Origin: Anas platyrhynchos
Taxonomy: Eukaryota; Chordata; Aves; Anseriformes; Anatidae
Length of the DNA: 64,000 bases
Reading direction: 5' to 3'
Assembly: GCF_047663525.1 (NCBI RefSeq)
Contig: NC_092611.1
Coordinates: forward strand, 4,253,001 to 4,317,000
The notes below the pieces were generated by a model, which saw only the letters and a list, made by a program, of their open reading frames with translations, ran no database searches and was not told the origin of the DNA. Below, piece after piece: positions 35,521 through 47,310 of the stretch. Position 1 is the stretch's first letter; each line of letters opens with the position of its first letter. The position numbers and the translations under genes are program-made.

Positions 35521-37720
35521 CTACATTACCTATTAATGTTATGAAATCACCCCCAGGCATTTTTATTATTATTATCATCTCCTCCCGCCTTCCCCCTCCC
35601 CAAGCTTTTATGAATCAAACTTTTGTCTCTTGCTTTTTCCTTAGAAGCCTCAGGATTGTGCCACTGTATCAAGACCAGGGCTGCTGCGAATGACTTGCTT
35701 CTCCCTGCAGGGGAAACCTGGGAAATTAATCCTCCTTAGTAGGGAGAAGAAATAGTTTGACATTTACCTGCTTGTTCTTGTGGGGCAGAGCCTCCTCTTG
35801 GTCTCTCTCCTTTCTCTTTCCCCCTGCAAAATCTGGTGGGAGTCTTTTGACTGCCCTGTGTGGCTATTGGGATAACCCCGGTTACGATGATATAAAACTT
35901 CTTGTTTGGTGTTTTTTTTTTTTTTGGCAAACTGCACAGGGTGGACTTTGCCTACACCCCGTGAGCAGGAGATGTTTGGAGGTTGGTGTGCTCAGTTGGT
36001 TTAGAGGCAGGTGGGCTCCATGCCTCTTAGCGATTGCATTTTTAATACATCGGTTGTGTCATCCCTTGCTGGAAGACCTTGTGCTCTGAGCTGCAAAGAG
36101 GAGATGCAAGGAGTGAGTGACAGCAGGCACCAGGAAAGGGAGGAGAGTCAGACCCAGGTGGGCATGTGGTTCTGGGTCTTGTGTGCTCAGCACAGCACAG
36201 CCTTGCTCCTGGCAGTGGCCAAGGCTTACAAGGATTAAAAACCTCAGACAAAAACCTCTGTTGCTGCTTAATTGCTAGGGAAATGAAGATAGAGATAGGA
36301 AGACTCATGGAGAAGAGCCATAGGAAATTCCTCCTGTTTTATCTTCTCCCCCTCCTGGCAACTTTGCCACAAACTTGAACCAAGCTCAAATCAAACCATC
36401 TCTGTGCGGCTCTGAAGAACCACATTAAGAGTCTCAGGGCATTTCCTGATTGTAGAGGAGGGCAGCCCCAAACTCCTGTGGTCAGAGACACCATGCCAAA
36501 ACTTGGGCCTGATTTCCAAGGTGAGTGGCAGAACAGGGAATAAAATGTAGGAGCCAAGTTTGTTCCTGAGGTAGCCTAACTGTTTAGCTTTGCTCCAGTT
36601 GCCAAACCTTCATCCTCAGCATGAGCAGCTGGAGACGTTTTGGGCTTCAGCTGGAACAAGCAAACCCAGTTGTTCTTCGCCATTTCAAATCACAAAGGGA
36701 AAGTGCATAATTGTTGTTCCTGGTTTATAATTATTGTTGTTCTGTATTGATAATTACCCTCATGACTGCATGTATGATTGCATCGCTTTTGGATTCAATG
36801 ACCCTACTAAAACTACTGAAGTGCCAAGAATAATCAGGGTCAATGGGAGGACTGGTTAAAACCCCTTTGGGTAGCAAAACAGCAGTAGATAGGGAAAGCT
36901 CCTGACCATGTCGGGTATGTGTGGGAAGGGCTGGAGATAGTGAGTTTGGTGAGCGAGGGCAGATGCAGAGGCTGGGATTTGGGGTTGAAAACATTTGTCC
37001 AGATGCAGCAGAGAGATCTGAGCTCTTTTGAGCACTGAGCTTGCTAAAGTGGCCCCTTTGGGTGCCCAAGCAAGGAAAACTGCTGATTTTTTTTCCTTTC
37101 TTTCATTAGAAAAAACAGTTTTCTGTAACTAGATTATTTATATATAAACAGGCCTGCTCTTAACATTGAATGCAGGTCGTGGAGTATTCTCCCATGCAAT
37201 GTGGTCATGCGAAGTCCCACCCATTGACTCACTCTTTGGGCCAAAGAGGTAACCTTAGTCTGGCTATTCGAGGCTGTGTGTGCAACGCACCACAGCTCAG
37301 CAAACATTCAAGACCAGGCTGTGCTCCAAAAAGCTCCTAATCCAAGGAGGAACTTGCAGCAAGAAATAATGAACTCTCGCCTGAGGGCTGGGGGTAAAAG
37401 CCAGAGCTGCGCGGTGCGAAGCTGAAGGGTGTTGGGACTTAGGAATCCAGCTCAGCTGCGGATGGAGCCAGCTGTGAAATACCATTGCCAATCAATCTTC
37501 CGGGCTGCACATGTTGCAAGACATCCCCTTTCACTTCCCAGAAGCTGTTTAGACCCAAGGGGTAGGGTCGGGCCCAGCATTAAGGGACATAGCTGTGATT
37601 TCTCGCTGGAGCACAATTTCCTCCCGTCCCACACGGAAATATCTCCAGCAGTGAAGAGCCTTCTCAGCCACCAAGCCACAGGGATAAAAGAAATCTTGCC
37701 ACATACCCTGGGAGGCCTTA
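35521..37720. other. intergenic stretch, no gene seen
   Basis: It contains a 14-nt T tract at 35912-35925 and pyrimidine-rich text near 35575-35640. No supportable ORF, RNA gene or transposon. Confidence 0.55.
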
Positions 37721-38510
37721 ATGGGTGAGGGCCCCTCTGCAGCTGAAACGTGCTTGGGTGCACTCACAGGAGGCCTGTGTGGGCTTGCTGTTGGCGCCAG
37801 TTGTGTTCCCATTGCTGTCACGATGGCCACAGCTCAGATCCGCTGGCCACTTGTGCTCCTCCAGACAAGGTCATCCGTGGGAAATGCACTACCACCAACG
37901 AAGCTTGGATGTCCCCTCATCTCAAAGCATGTGTGCTCATGACAAGCTCCTCTTTGGATCGGAAGTAAATTTCTTCAGCTTCTCTATATGTCCCTCTGAT
38001 TTGCAGTTTGAGGATTGCACCCAAATATTTGAGGCAGGGACACCAAAGCCAACAGGATCCCAAAGGGCCCAGGACCCTTGCTGGCAGAGCAAACCTTCCA
38101 CCCTGGGGACACTTAGGACTCATCCAGTGACCCTGGACCTTATCTACAAAGGCACAACAGATGGGTTGTTAGCTCAGGATTTGCAAAGCATCATGCAGGG
38201 CAGCAGGAGATCCCACTGCTCCTATACCCAGAGCCTTGGTGGCTTCTGCAAATCCGTCCCATTCAGTTACAGCACTCAATTCCCAGCCTCTCTGCTTGCT
38301 CACAATTATTTATTGTGTTGGGTTTGTTTTGTGTTTTCCAGACAAAACAGGAAACAGTTTTGTCTGAGTTTCCTTGCTTTGAATACCGGTGAAGTGTGTG
38401 TGTCTATGGCTGCATGCGAGGGAAATGAGGTACATCTCATAATACTGAAACCAAATCCAAGTTTCCCACAGTCAAAGCCTACTAAAAATGCAATTTCTGT
38501 CCAGCAATGA
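37721..38510 (+). other. long stop-free frame of doubtful coding status
   Basis: The frame is open from 37725 to a TGA at 38508-38510 (261 codons). The first ATG in frame is at 37884, giving about 208 residues. The translation is Cys/Ser/Gln/Leu-rich with no recognisable domain, signal peptide or repeat. No Kozak-quality start, upstream promoter or poly(A) signal stands out. With equal base use I would expect roughly a few hundredths of such a frame by chance in 64 kb, so it is unusual but not compelling. I do not call it a gene. Confidence 0.15.
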
Positions 38511-39370
38511 GAAGACCTTGAAGACAGTGTGTGTGCCATGAATCAGAGCAGATTTACCTCACTGCAAGCTTCCCAACACAGGTCTGTAGAAGACAGCTCA
38601 AGGTGCTCCCAGCCAGGGAGCCACCAGCAGCACTGAGGTACTGAGGTTTAATGCATTACCAGCAGGAAGGTGGCTTCAGCAAATACATTTAATCCTGCAA
38701 TTGCCCAGGGCTAGAGAGGAGCACCGAGGCAGTGCCTGCATTGCAGCTGACCGACAGCGGTTTGCCCAGCTGCTCAATGGCCCTTGAGTTTTTCCCCATT
38801 GCTGCCACTGGAACTGCATTTCAGGGCATCTCTGCTGCCAAATCAATTTGCATTGCTCAGGTGCACAGCACTGCAGCAATTCATAGCAGGGAGACCAGAA
38901 CCAGGCCTCCATGCACCAAGGGCTAAAGGTTTGATAACCCAAACCCTAGCATTGCCATGATAGCTTTTTTCTTCCTGAGGCTCCTAAGTATTATTGCTCT
39001 TATTATTTTAATTGACCTCTGAGAAAACAGCAGTGTCAAAACAGGAGCTCAGATTACCGAAGTTATTATCCTGTTGTGTACAATGAGTGATTATTTTATA
39101 TATATATATATATAAACTCTTTATTTTGCAAAGGCAGCAGTTCAATAAATAATTAATGTTTCTTAATCCTGTAGCTATTTCTCTCGCTGTAAAAAATTAA
39201 TTGGTTTTCCATCATCTGTTTCCCTCTAACCTGGAGGTATCTGGCAAAGCATTCATGCCCCTGCTTAAACATGCTCCTTGTAATCTTTGTCATGCCCATG
39301 GTACAGAATCTGGGGGATAAACAAACTAATCAGAGATATTAGAGGCACCTCCAGGAAGATTTAGTCATCG
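38511..39370. other. intergenic stretch with AT-rich 3' half
   Basis: From about 38960 to 39230 the sequence is rich in ATTA/TAAT words (TTATTATTTTAATTGACC, AATAAATAATTAATG, AAAAATTAATTGG) around a (TA)n at 39097-39114. This could be another regulatory block or simply AT-rich drift. No gene was seen. Confidence 0.4.
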
Positions 39371-39585
39371 CAACACTTTGCGCTTATGCAGCATCCATCT
39401 GTCTGGGAATAATTAAGCCTCTCAACCCCTGATGAGGTAAATGCTGTGCTCATTGGTGTGCAGACTGGTAAACAGAGTCACAGAGAGGTTACACGGTTTG
39501 CCCCAGACCACACAGTAAGTCAATGGCACTGCCAAAAAGGGAAGATTTCCCCAATTTCTGTGTCACTATGAGGCCACATCACCTC
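39371..39585 (-). mobile_element. ancient MIR-type SINE, minus orientation, nearly full span
   Basis: The + strand shows ACACTTTGCGCTTATGCAGC, then ATTAAGCCTCTCAACCCCTG, then ATGAGGTAAATG, then CAGACTGGTAAACAGAGTCA, then CAGAGAGGTTACACGGTTTG, then CCACACAGTAAGTCAATGGC. That is the antisense order of the MIR tail, core and tRNA-related head ('cctgatgaggtag... ttttacagat... cacagagaggtta... cttgcccaaggtcacacagtaagt'). It is among the clearest ancient repeats in the window. Confidence 0.82.
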
Positions 39586-40642
39586 TGAGACGTGCTGAAA
39601 ACTCAGGGGCGAATGTGAAGGGGCTGCAGTTTGTCCACCAGCTCCAGGAAGCACCTGGTGTTAACAGTATTAACACTTAACATCTTGGAAACACCACATG
39701 TGGACATAGGCGAAAGGCAGAATGGCTCTTAGGTTGCAAATGCTTTTACACCCCCAAGTGACAAAAAGTAGCTGAATTATGGAAAGGGGGACTAACTCAC
39801 AGTTCCTGGCAAGCCCGTACTGGATTAAATGCTTACTTCTGCTCTGTCTGCTGGTCATACACAGACAACCTGGCCTACAACCTGCCTTCTCTTCAGTGGG
39901 GATACAGCCAGGGATGGAGGCTCAGTTGCAAACACCACAGCAAAACACCCTCTCCAGGTCTACTAAGTCCATACTGGGGTTGTTACATCCACTAATCACC
40001 CCCACAAGCCCCATTTGCCACCTGGGGCTTAACTGCTTCACATGTGCAGCCTGTTGCTGCTTAATCCCCTGCCTCTTAAGCCCTGGCCTGCCTCACAGCA
40101 ATCTCTGGCACTGCCACATCCACCACCAGCAGGGAACAGCAGCAAGAAGGTAATTTTTACGAACAACAGGCACATTTAAGACAAAAGTTTAGAGAAAAAG
40201 TTATTTCGCAGGAGGGAAATAGGACTTGCTCTCACTGCCTGACAATTTCTTTCAATGCTCCAGGGCTGCCCTCAATCTCAGTCTGTTCCCCAAAGCATCT
40301 CTGGTCCCTGCTCTTCTTCCGTAAATGCTATCATCCTTCTGATCTGCTGTATCTTCTGACTTTCACCCCTTTGGCCTCAAACTTTGCAGGCTGATGAGGG
40401 AAATGAGAAGCCCTTAAAGCTTCTCAGCTGCTTCCCTAACAACCTTCAAGCATTTGCTGAAGGGTGGCTTTGAGACATTCAGTTTTCTCACAGCTTATTT
40501 CTTCTCTACAAAGCTTCTCGGCTGCTGGCAGATGCAGTTCACCAGGAGAGCACACGGCATTCATAAATCCTCCCTGAGCACTCCTGCACTGCAAAATGCA
40601 GAGCAAAGCTCTGCCTGAAGCTCCTGCCTTCCCCTTGAGTGC
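39586..40642. other. intergenic stretch, no gene seen
   Basis: Unique sequence. One 124-codon frame (39779-40153, +) shows no domain. Confidence 0.5.
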
Positions 40643-40770
40643 ATCCTCGCAGGTCGTGAGGCCGGCGTGATGTAGCAATGAGCTACTGCCCCCATTTAGC
40701 AGGGAAAAACGTGGAACTGCAGAGAGAGAAACAGTAACTGCCAGTGAGCTGAGAAATGTGACTTTTGTAC
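40643..40770 (-). mobile_element. probable degraded MIR-type SINE, minus orientation
   Basis: The words GTGAGGCCGGCGTGATGTAG, then CCCCCATTTAGCAGGGAAAA, then GAACTGCAGAGAGAGAAACA, then GTAACTGCCAGTGAGC parallel the antisense MIR core ('gtgaggtaggta... ccccattttacagatgggaaa... gaggcacagagagatta... gtaacttgcc'). The order is right but identity is modest. Confidence 0.5.
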
Positions 40771-41499
40771 CAAATAGTTGATGTCCTGGCTGTTTTCCAT
40801 GGACTGCGGAGAGCTATGCTTTTGGGTCTGGTGGCTCTCATGTCTTAGTCACTGTTGTTGGCTGAAATGGCCATTGCTGCTGTCATTTCAGCAGTGTCAT
40901 GGAGCTAAAAAGCAGCATGAAAGATGCTATTTCAGGCTCCTGTGGTCTTGCATTAACCATTGCTCTTGCTCCCATCTCTCATGGGAGAGCAGGGAGAGAT
41001 GCTACATGCACGGGCTGGGGACAGGAGCTTGCTTTACTGCCTGGGGGCCTCTCAATCACTGTTCATGTACAGAGTGAGCCTGAAAGAGTTAACTGATGGG
41101 AAATGAGAGCCAGTTCAGCCTAGGGGAGCTAGCAAGTACAAGCACTTTCCTAATATGAAGCTTTGTTTAATTACGTCTGATGAAGGCTTCGGTGGGAGCC
41201 ATCACTGCCATTGCATTTTCTGGAGCAAATTCCTTCCCTTTGATTTGTAATCTGCTAACATCCCTACCGGCCAATCTTGTACAAACAGCCCTACAGGCTG
41301 TAAAATCAAATGGAAAATGTGGGCTCACATGGCACAGCTAGAGTCTGAGCTGGAAGGGTGTGACAGGGGAGGCCGGGAGGTTAGAAGGTAAAGATTCATG
41401 CTTGAAACTATCTCCACACATGTCCAGACTGAGCTCTCACAGATGTCTAGAGATCAGGTCCCAGCACCCTGAAGCAGCTTGCCAGATTCTTGTCACAAA
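40771..41499. other. intergenic stretch, no gene seen
   Basis: Unique sequence without a supportable feature. Confidence 0.55.
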
Positions 41500-41670
41500 T
41501 TCATAGAATCGTGGAATAGCTTGGATAGGAAAGGATAAAGGCAATCAAGTTCCAGAGCCCTGCCATGGGCAGCGACACCTCCAGCTAGGTCAGGTTGCCC
41601 AGGGCCCCATCCAACCTGGCCTTGAACAACTCCAGAAATGGGGCATCCACAGCTTCTCTGGGCAACCTAT
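41500..41670 (-). mobile_element. CR1 LINE, 5'-truncated 3' end, minus orientation
   Basis: The + strand starts with TTCATAGAATCGTGGAATAG, which on the minus strand reads as the terminal octamers ATTCCACG and ATTCTATG. It continues with AAGTTCCAGAGCCCTGCCAT, then GGGCAGCGACACCTCCAGCT, then GGGCCCCATCCAACCTGGCC, then TTGAACAACTCCAGAAATGG, and GGGCATCCACAGCTTCTCTG, all hallmark 3'-terminal CR1 text of birds. Similarity stops after GGGCAACCT at 41669, so the copy is about 170 bp and severely 5'-truncated, as most CR1 insertions are. It carries no reverse transcriptase. Minus-strand peptides spanning 41585-41833 are partly read from it and are not genes. Confidence 0.93.
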
Positions 41671-44569
41671 AAATGGGGGTGTAAAATTCAGCTGGACGCT
41701 CCCCGTGTCCCCAAGCCCCATGGGGACACTGTACTGCAAGCACGGTTTCCTCTTGAGAGATCTCTGGAATGCTGAATAGGGAGGGGCTGAGGCTGGTGCA
41801 CAGCCCATACGTGATGGCAGTAGCACCTATCACGTGGGATGAGCTTGGGCACAGTCCTCATCCTCTATCAGGAATGTGTTAGGGAGATGCATGCCCTAAA
41901 AGAACACGTACACAGTTCTGAAGTGTATACAAAGTTCTGAAAGAAAACATACACAGATGTTTAAAAAAAGTCTTTAAGTACATCAACCTCCATCCCCTCT
42001 GGTGTAGATAGCTTTGAAACCAGTGTGCAGTAACTGGTTAATACAGGCAAACGATTTTACAGTCAGAAGCGAATGTAATGATTGCCTAGGCCAGCTTCTT
42101 GCTAAATCCAGTCCAGAAAAGAATAGATATTAGTTCCTATATCAAGCCATTACCATTGGGTTCATTTATAATACCACATTTGAAGAGAAGCCTTGTCTGG
42201 AAAATACGCAGAAAAAGCCTCGTTCTACATGAACTCTTGATCCAGTGGTTAATTACTTTATCTATTATCACTTACATCTTACTGCTAGTCCCACTTCGCT
42301 CTGTGTCCTCAAGAGACTCAGATCATGATCCTGCACTATGTAACCTACAGAGATGGCAGCATTTCCCGGTAGGAGCCAAGAGATCACAGCATCATTCCCC
42401 ATGGGAAAAAAGGTCTAGGAAACCTCACTGAGACACAGACTGCATAGAATCATCCCAGATATATTTATATATTAAAAAGTAACAGAAATGACATATGATA
42501 GTATAAATAACTACATTTACTCATTAGTCATACTTCGCCTTTGGAATTTTCTTCTTTTATTGCTGTTTTACAGTAGTAGCAGTAGCAGTTATAGTAGGAG
42601 CAGTAATACTACAGAGCATCTATCTAATTACACTCCAGTTTATTTATCACCCTTCCTCATGGCTCCATTCTAATGAGGTCTTCAAGTTGTTACTGCTGAT
42701 GAAGAACTGGCTTTAGAGGTGTTATCTGCTTCTCACCTGAATAAAAGCCATTCCAGGCAGAGACCAGAGAGGGCCCTTGAAAGGGAGGTGTACAGCCTCT
42801 CTCTGAATTGCACACAAAACAATCTGGATTGTGAAATGCCTTTTGGAAAGGCATATTAAAAAAATTAAACAGCCACGGGGCACCCAGGTTGGTGGATGGG
42901 TTCCAGAAACATTAGGTCATACATTAATTTTTTTTTCCTCTCTCCCAAAATACTCTCCGGCACTTTTCCAGCAATTATCAAAAGTCACTTTTTATAGAGA
43001 GGGTGTCTTCTACAGCACAGCTCTCCAGATTCTCTTCCATTGGCTTTGTTCTCCTCTGATTTCAAAGCTTTTCTTTCTTTATTTATTTTACATTAAGGTG
43101 GAATGTCTCTAAAGGCAGGAAATCAGTTTTCCCTCCAGATCACCCGAGCTTAAACCAAAATGAACACCCCTAAGGTTTGTACGTTACTACCTGAACAAAT
43201 TGTCGTCCCTGGGAGCAGGGCACAGACCTTGCTCTGCTTGCTTGGCTTGTACTGTGGCCTCTGCCACTTAGGGCTTGTTTTCTGTTGACATCCTACAGGC
43301 TAAATAGCAAGTGGGGAAGAACCTCCTCCTTCTCATCTAAATAATTATTCCCCTGGAAAAACACAGACACAATTAACAGTCATTGTGATGCATTACTACA
43401 CTGAACAAAAATCTATTACAGATGCAGAGCAATGGCATTGCCTTCAGCCCAGAGAGCGTTGCTGAATGCTGCCTGGCCTGGGAGCCAGTCATGCTGTGCT
43501 TTAACATCTGCCTCTAGTCTGGAAATGGAGGGAGGCAAAGCGGCTTAGCAAGGACTGTTGGAATCGGTGGCAGAATTTGGGGGAAAATCACCAATAACAG
43601 GGTGGCTGAAGAGCTCAGGCAGCAGGGTCTGCACTGGGGTAGCACAGCAGGCTCGGTGGTCTTCTCCTGGTGCATGGGAGCAATTCTGTGCAGCAGTCCC
43701 ACCTTCGGGTTGTTCATAAAGCATCATGTCCCTGGAGGTGTGATGCAGATGGCAGGGTGACCTCATTCATCCCCAACACGGAACGAAGTTTATAGACCAA
43801 ACTGTCGCTGTGTGTCTGCTACTTACATAGTTTGGTTTCAGAACTTCTGAAGTCAACTAAAGAGCGGGGGGCAAAGTCTTGTGCACAGTCTTAATCCAAG
43901 CTTTTACTTCTAAGCAGTACTCCTGCTGAGTTTTCTTTAAGGACTGATTATAAGAAAGAGGAGGATTGCTCTTACAATATCTGCCATTGACTCTAGTGCT
44001 GCAAGATCTGCAGACTGGCTAAATACATGTCTAACTATAAACATCCACTTCAACCCCGATATTGACAGTGTTGTACCCAAATGTTTTCTAGGAAGTCTGG
44101 CAATGACAGAAAGCAGAGATAGAGAGCAACCTTGAATCACCTTCTAACCTACCTGTGCCCTCAATGCAAAGGCAGAGACAACTCTATCTAATCCATGTTT
44201 GATACTTGTCTTTCCTATTCCTAAATGGCTCAAATTCCTTATTTCCGTAAGGAATGTATTCTGCTTTTTTAATTATGTTTAGATATTTCCTAAGGGTCAG
44301 CCTGATCCCCTTCACTACAATTCAACTACGCTCCTTACTCATCCTATTGAGACTGAAGAGAAGCTATTTCGCTGCCTCACTTTAATATTTTGCTTGGCTT
44401 TTACCTTTCTCTCTCTCTCTCTCTCTCTCCAAGCTCCCTTTTCTCAAATGAACAACCCCGTCTTACTCGGTTTTCCCTCAGATGTCAAGTTTTCTAGGCT
44501 GCTCATCAATCCTGCTGCTTATTGTTGCATAAAGCAGATGGATGATTGTTCTCAATCCACAAATTGAAA
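41671..44569. other. intergenic stretch, no gene seen
   Basis: It contains a cryptic CAG/TAG-type trinucleotide patch at 42571-42612, AT-rich text near 42220-42540 and a (CT)n at 44407-44429. No supportable ORF, RNA gene or transposon. Confidence 0.55.
44407..44429. repeat. (CT)n microsatellite
   Basis: About eleven CT units. Simple sequence. Confidence 0.9.
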
Positions 44570-44720
44570 TTCTTTTAAATCTAAGTAGATAATTAAAGCT
44601 TGTTGGATCAATAGCCCGCGATGATCTAATATATTGACTATAGATAGCTATCTGAGCAGTAATGGGTTAGTCATCAATGCATAAATATAAGGGCAATCTC
44701 TTGTGGCCAGAGTCAACCTG
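44570..44720. promoter_or_regulatory. candidate regulatory block with palindromic GATA site
   Basis: AGATAGCTATCT at 44642-44653 is a perfect palindrome made of two back-to-back GATA-type half-sites. It sits among GTAGATAATTAAAGC, TTGGATCAATAGCCCGCGAT, TGGGTTAGTCATCAATGCAT and other AT-rich words without repeats. Enhancer function is inference. Confidence 0.3.
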
Positions 44721-46564
44721 TGCTTACAACACCCACATCCAGGACAGCTACACACGTAATCTGGGCTCCTGCTGACTCTGCAAGCACTTGCCTGATGATG
44801 GGGGCTGAATCAAACCCAAGCAAACCCCCATTACTCTCCTTAGCTTTGACTACAGACCAAATATGAATTATGCATTTATATCATCCATCACAGAAGACTG
44901 TCATAGGGGGGTGAGACAAAAGCTGTAGATTCTCACATTTTGTATATAAGACTATGCCTCTCCCTTAGCAGGGCATTAAAAAGTTTTTTTCCCCTCACCG
45001 TGCAACTGCTGTTGCCTAAAATAACTGAGGTGGCCGGAATTACTGCCTCTCTCTCTGATGCCTACAAAGAGAGCCTAAACCTTGAGGCTGAGCAGGGTAG
45101 GATGAATCTGGGTACCTCTGGGTGCGGTGGGATTTGGGTATGCTTTCACACCTCCAAATGTCCCTGCTACTTCCATCTTTAGTCCAGGCTACATTACCCG
45201 TCAAGCACCTTTCCACAAGAGCTGTGTTGCATATTTAAAACATCAAATCCAGGAGCTTACAAGCCATAGGGTATCTTCTGCCACCTTAAGTAGGCGGTGA
45301 GACATGGGAATCTGAACACGACCCAAATAGCCTGAGATATATCTTATACCATGATGTGGATTTAAAAGAAAGAAAATATATATATATATATTAGCACACA
45401 AAATATTAAGTCATTCATATTTTCTGCAATTAATTTATCTGTCATCAATGGACTCATAAACTATTTGACTCTATGACAGCTTGGAAAGAGAAGATGCCAA
45501 CTTTTCCTGCAGGTGTGCATCTGGTTGGGAAGACATCAGCAATTGTACGTGCAGGGAGGGAGGATGATAGGAGGGAGACAGAGGGGTTGTGAAATAAGAT
45601 GGGAATGAAAGTGTTGGCAAAAATGCTGGCTAGCTGCATTTGTCCTCCTAAAAGATGGGAAGAAAGGTTTGAGAAGCCCTTGGTTTCCAACAGCCTTCCC
45701 AAAAGTAGGTTGAGGGCCCCTTAATGCACAGTTTTATTGATCTGGCTTCAGGCAACGAACCCATAAAAAGAGGCCAGGACACTATAGAAATGGTTTAGCA
45801 CATTTCCCATATTCAGTGTGATACTTAAAATATGTATTTAGCACCAGAGATCTGGTACTTACATGCCAGTGTGAGCATAAATCCTCCTGATTTCACGAGG
45901 AGGTAGTTTCCTTCATGTTTTTTTTTGCGTATCTGCTCTTCAGAGCTTCTTCCTTGGCACTTATGTGTGTACCTCCACACTGAGCCTATTTAATGGCCAT
46001 GAACAAAAAGGCATTGGGGCTTGGGAGATTTGGAAAATGACGCAAGTGAACACAGATTTGATGATTCCTGGTAACGATCAGGTGGTGGTGAAGATGGGTG
46101 TTACAAAAACCAGGCAGAGTTATGAGTGAGCACCCCATCTCCCACCAGGCTCGGCACAGAAGAAATAACACCAGGATGTCACTAGGTTAGCATATCTCGG
46201 GGGTTTTCTCTGGACTGAGGCACCATGGCTTGGAGGAGACATGGAGAGACCTGAGCATCACTTGGGGCTCTGGGAACTGCCCCCCACTAACCCTTTTGGG
46301 TTCATTAACACGATGAATCTCTGGGTGGGGAAGTCACAAAGCAGCAGCACTGGCAAGGGAAATGTCCCAAAACAGGGCTTGGGGCTGGTTTTAAACACAG
46401 CATTTTGTGTTCGCCTAACACGCACCTCTCTGGAGCATCCAGTATTTCACCCTTGATTTCTTTTTTTAAATAAACTGGTGCCAGCTAATGTTGATCCCCG
46501 AGAGACTGAGATAAGTTTGCATTCAGATGGTATAAAGGTTTTCTCCTCTCTCCTTGTACAAAAA

Positions 46565-46607
<43 letters not shown>

Positions 46608-47159
46608 AAGGTGGGTTGGGGAGGAAAAAGCAAAGCTATTACAGCCACAAAAACAAATAACCCATGTGGAAAAGTTCTGATTTGAAACCTCTGTCAAGAG
46701 GAAAAACAGGTAATGGGTCTCAAAGGCTAAAGGAAAACTAGTAGTGAGCCAGAGTCCTGGCTAGCTTTTTGCCCATCTTTTGGCAGAAAACGAAGGAGAA
46801 AGGTAAAAGTAGGGGACTACACTGTGGTTTGGGTACCAGAATGGGAAAAATCTGCAGTGACAAACCAAATAGAGGTTGGACTTATGAAATAATGAGTGTG
46901 CTTAGTTCCTGCTGAAGCCCAAGCGCAGCTGAGGATGCTGCAGGCTGCGAGCTGAGACATTTAAAGTGAATCAGTCTGCCCAACGAGCTGGCTGTACTGT
47001 GCATTCAGTATTAGATGTGTTGCTGTATTGCAGATTTGTTGCCCCCTCACACACACAAAGCTTAATTGTTATGTGTTACATGAGTTTCCATCCTTCTGGG
47101 CCAGAAAAGAGCAGGGTGTGTGGGCAGCTGGCCTCCTGCTGTGCTCAAGTTCCACCTTT
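44721..47159. other. intergenic stretch, no gene seen
   Basis: It contains a (TA)n at 45376-45391 and an (AAAT)n array at 46561-46609. No supportable ORF, RNA gene or transposon. Confidence 0.55.
46561..46609. repeat. (AAAT)n tetranucleotide array, about 12 copies
   Basis: A nearly pure AAAT/AATA array of 49 bp. On the minus strand it reads as a repeated LFIY peptide, which is an artefact. Confidence 0.95.
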
Positions 47160-47310
47160 GTCTGTGTTTGTTACCAGGTGCGATGCTGTCCCGGCTCTTA
47201 TCGCAGCATGCGGAGACATCTAACGGCCCCGTAACACACTGCAGACAATTAATCATAGCGCACAGCATCTTGCCAGCATGCCTGAGCAGTGACCTGGAGC
47301 TGCCACCTCT
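47160..47310. promoter_or_regulatory. short CpG-containing motif block
   Basis: The sequence from CAGGTGCGATGCTGTCCCGG through CGGAGACATCTAACGGCCCC to CAATTAATCATAGCGCACAG retains several CpGs and homeodomain-like words in otherwise CpG-poor surroundings. No repeat or ORF. It may be a conserved element; confidence is low. Confidence 0.2.

Noticed and set aside
41585..41833. Minus-strand 82-residue frame
   Set aside because: It partly overlaps the CR1 3' end, which is non-coding. No reverse transcriptase motif is present.
42440..42455. GCATAGAATCAT as a CR1 terminal octamer
   Set aside because: Only one octamer-like word, with no CR1 body on either side.
46485..46697. Minus-strand frame with repeated LFIY
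   Set aside because: It is a translation of the (AAAT)n array.
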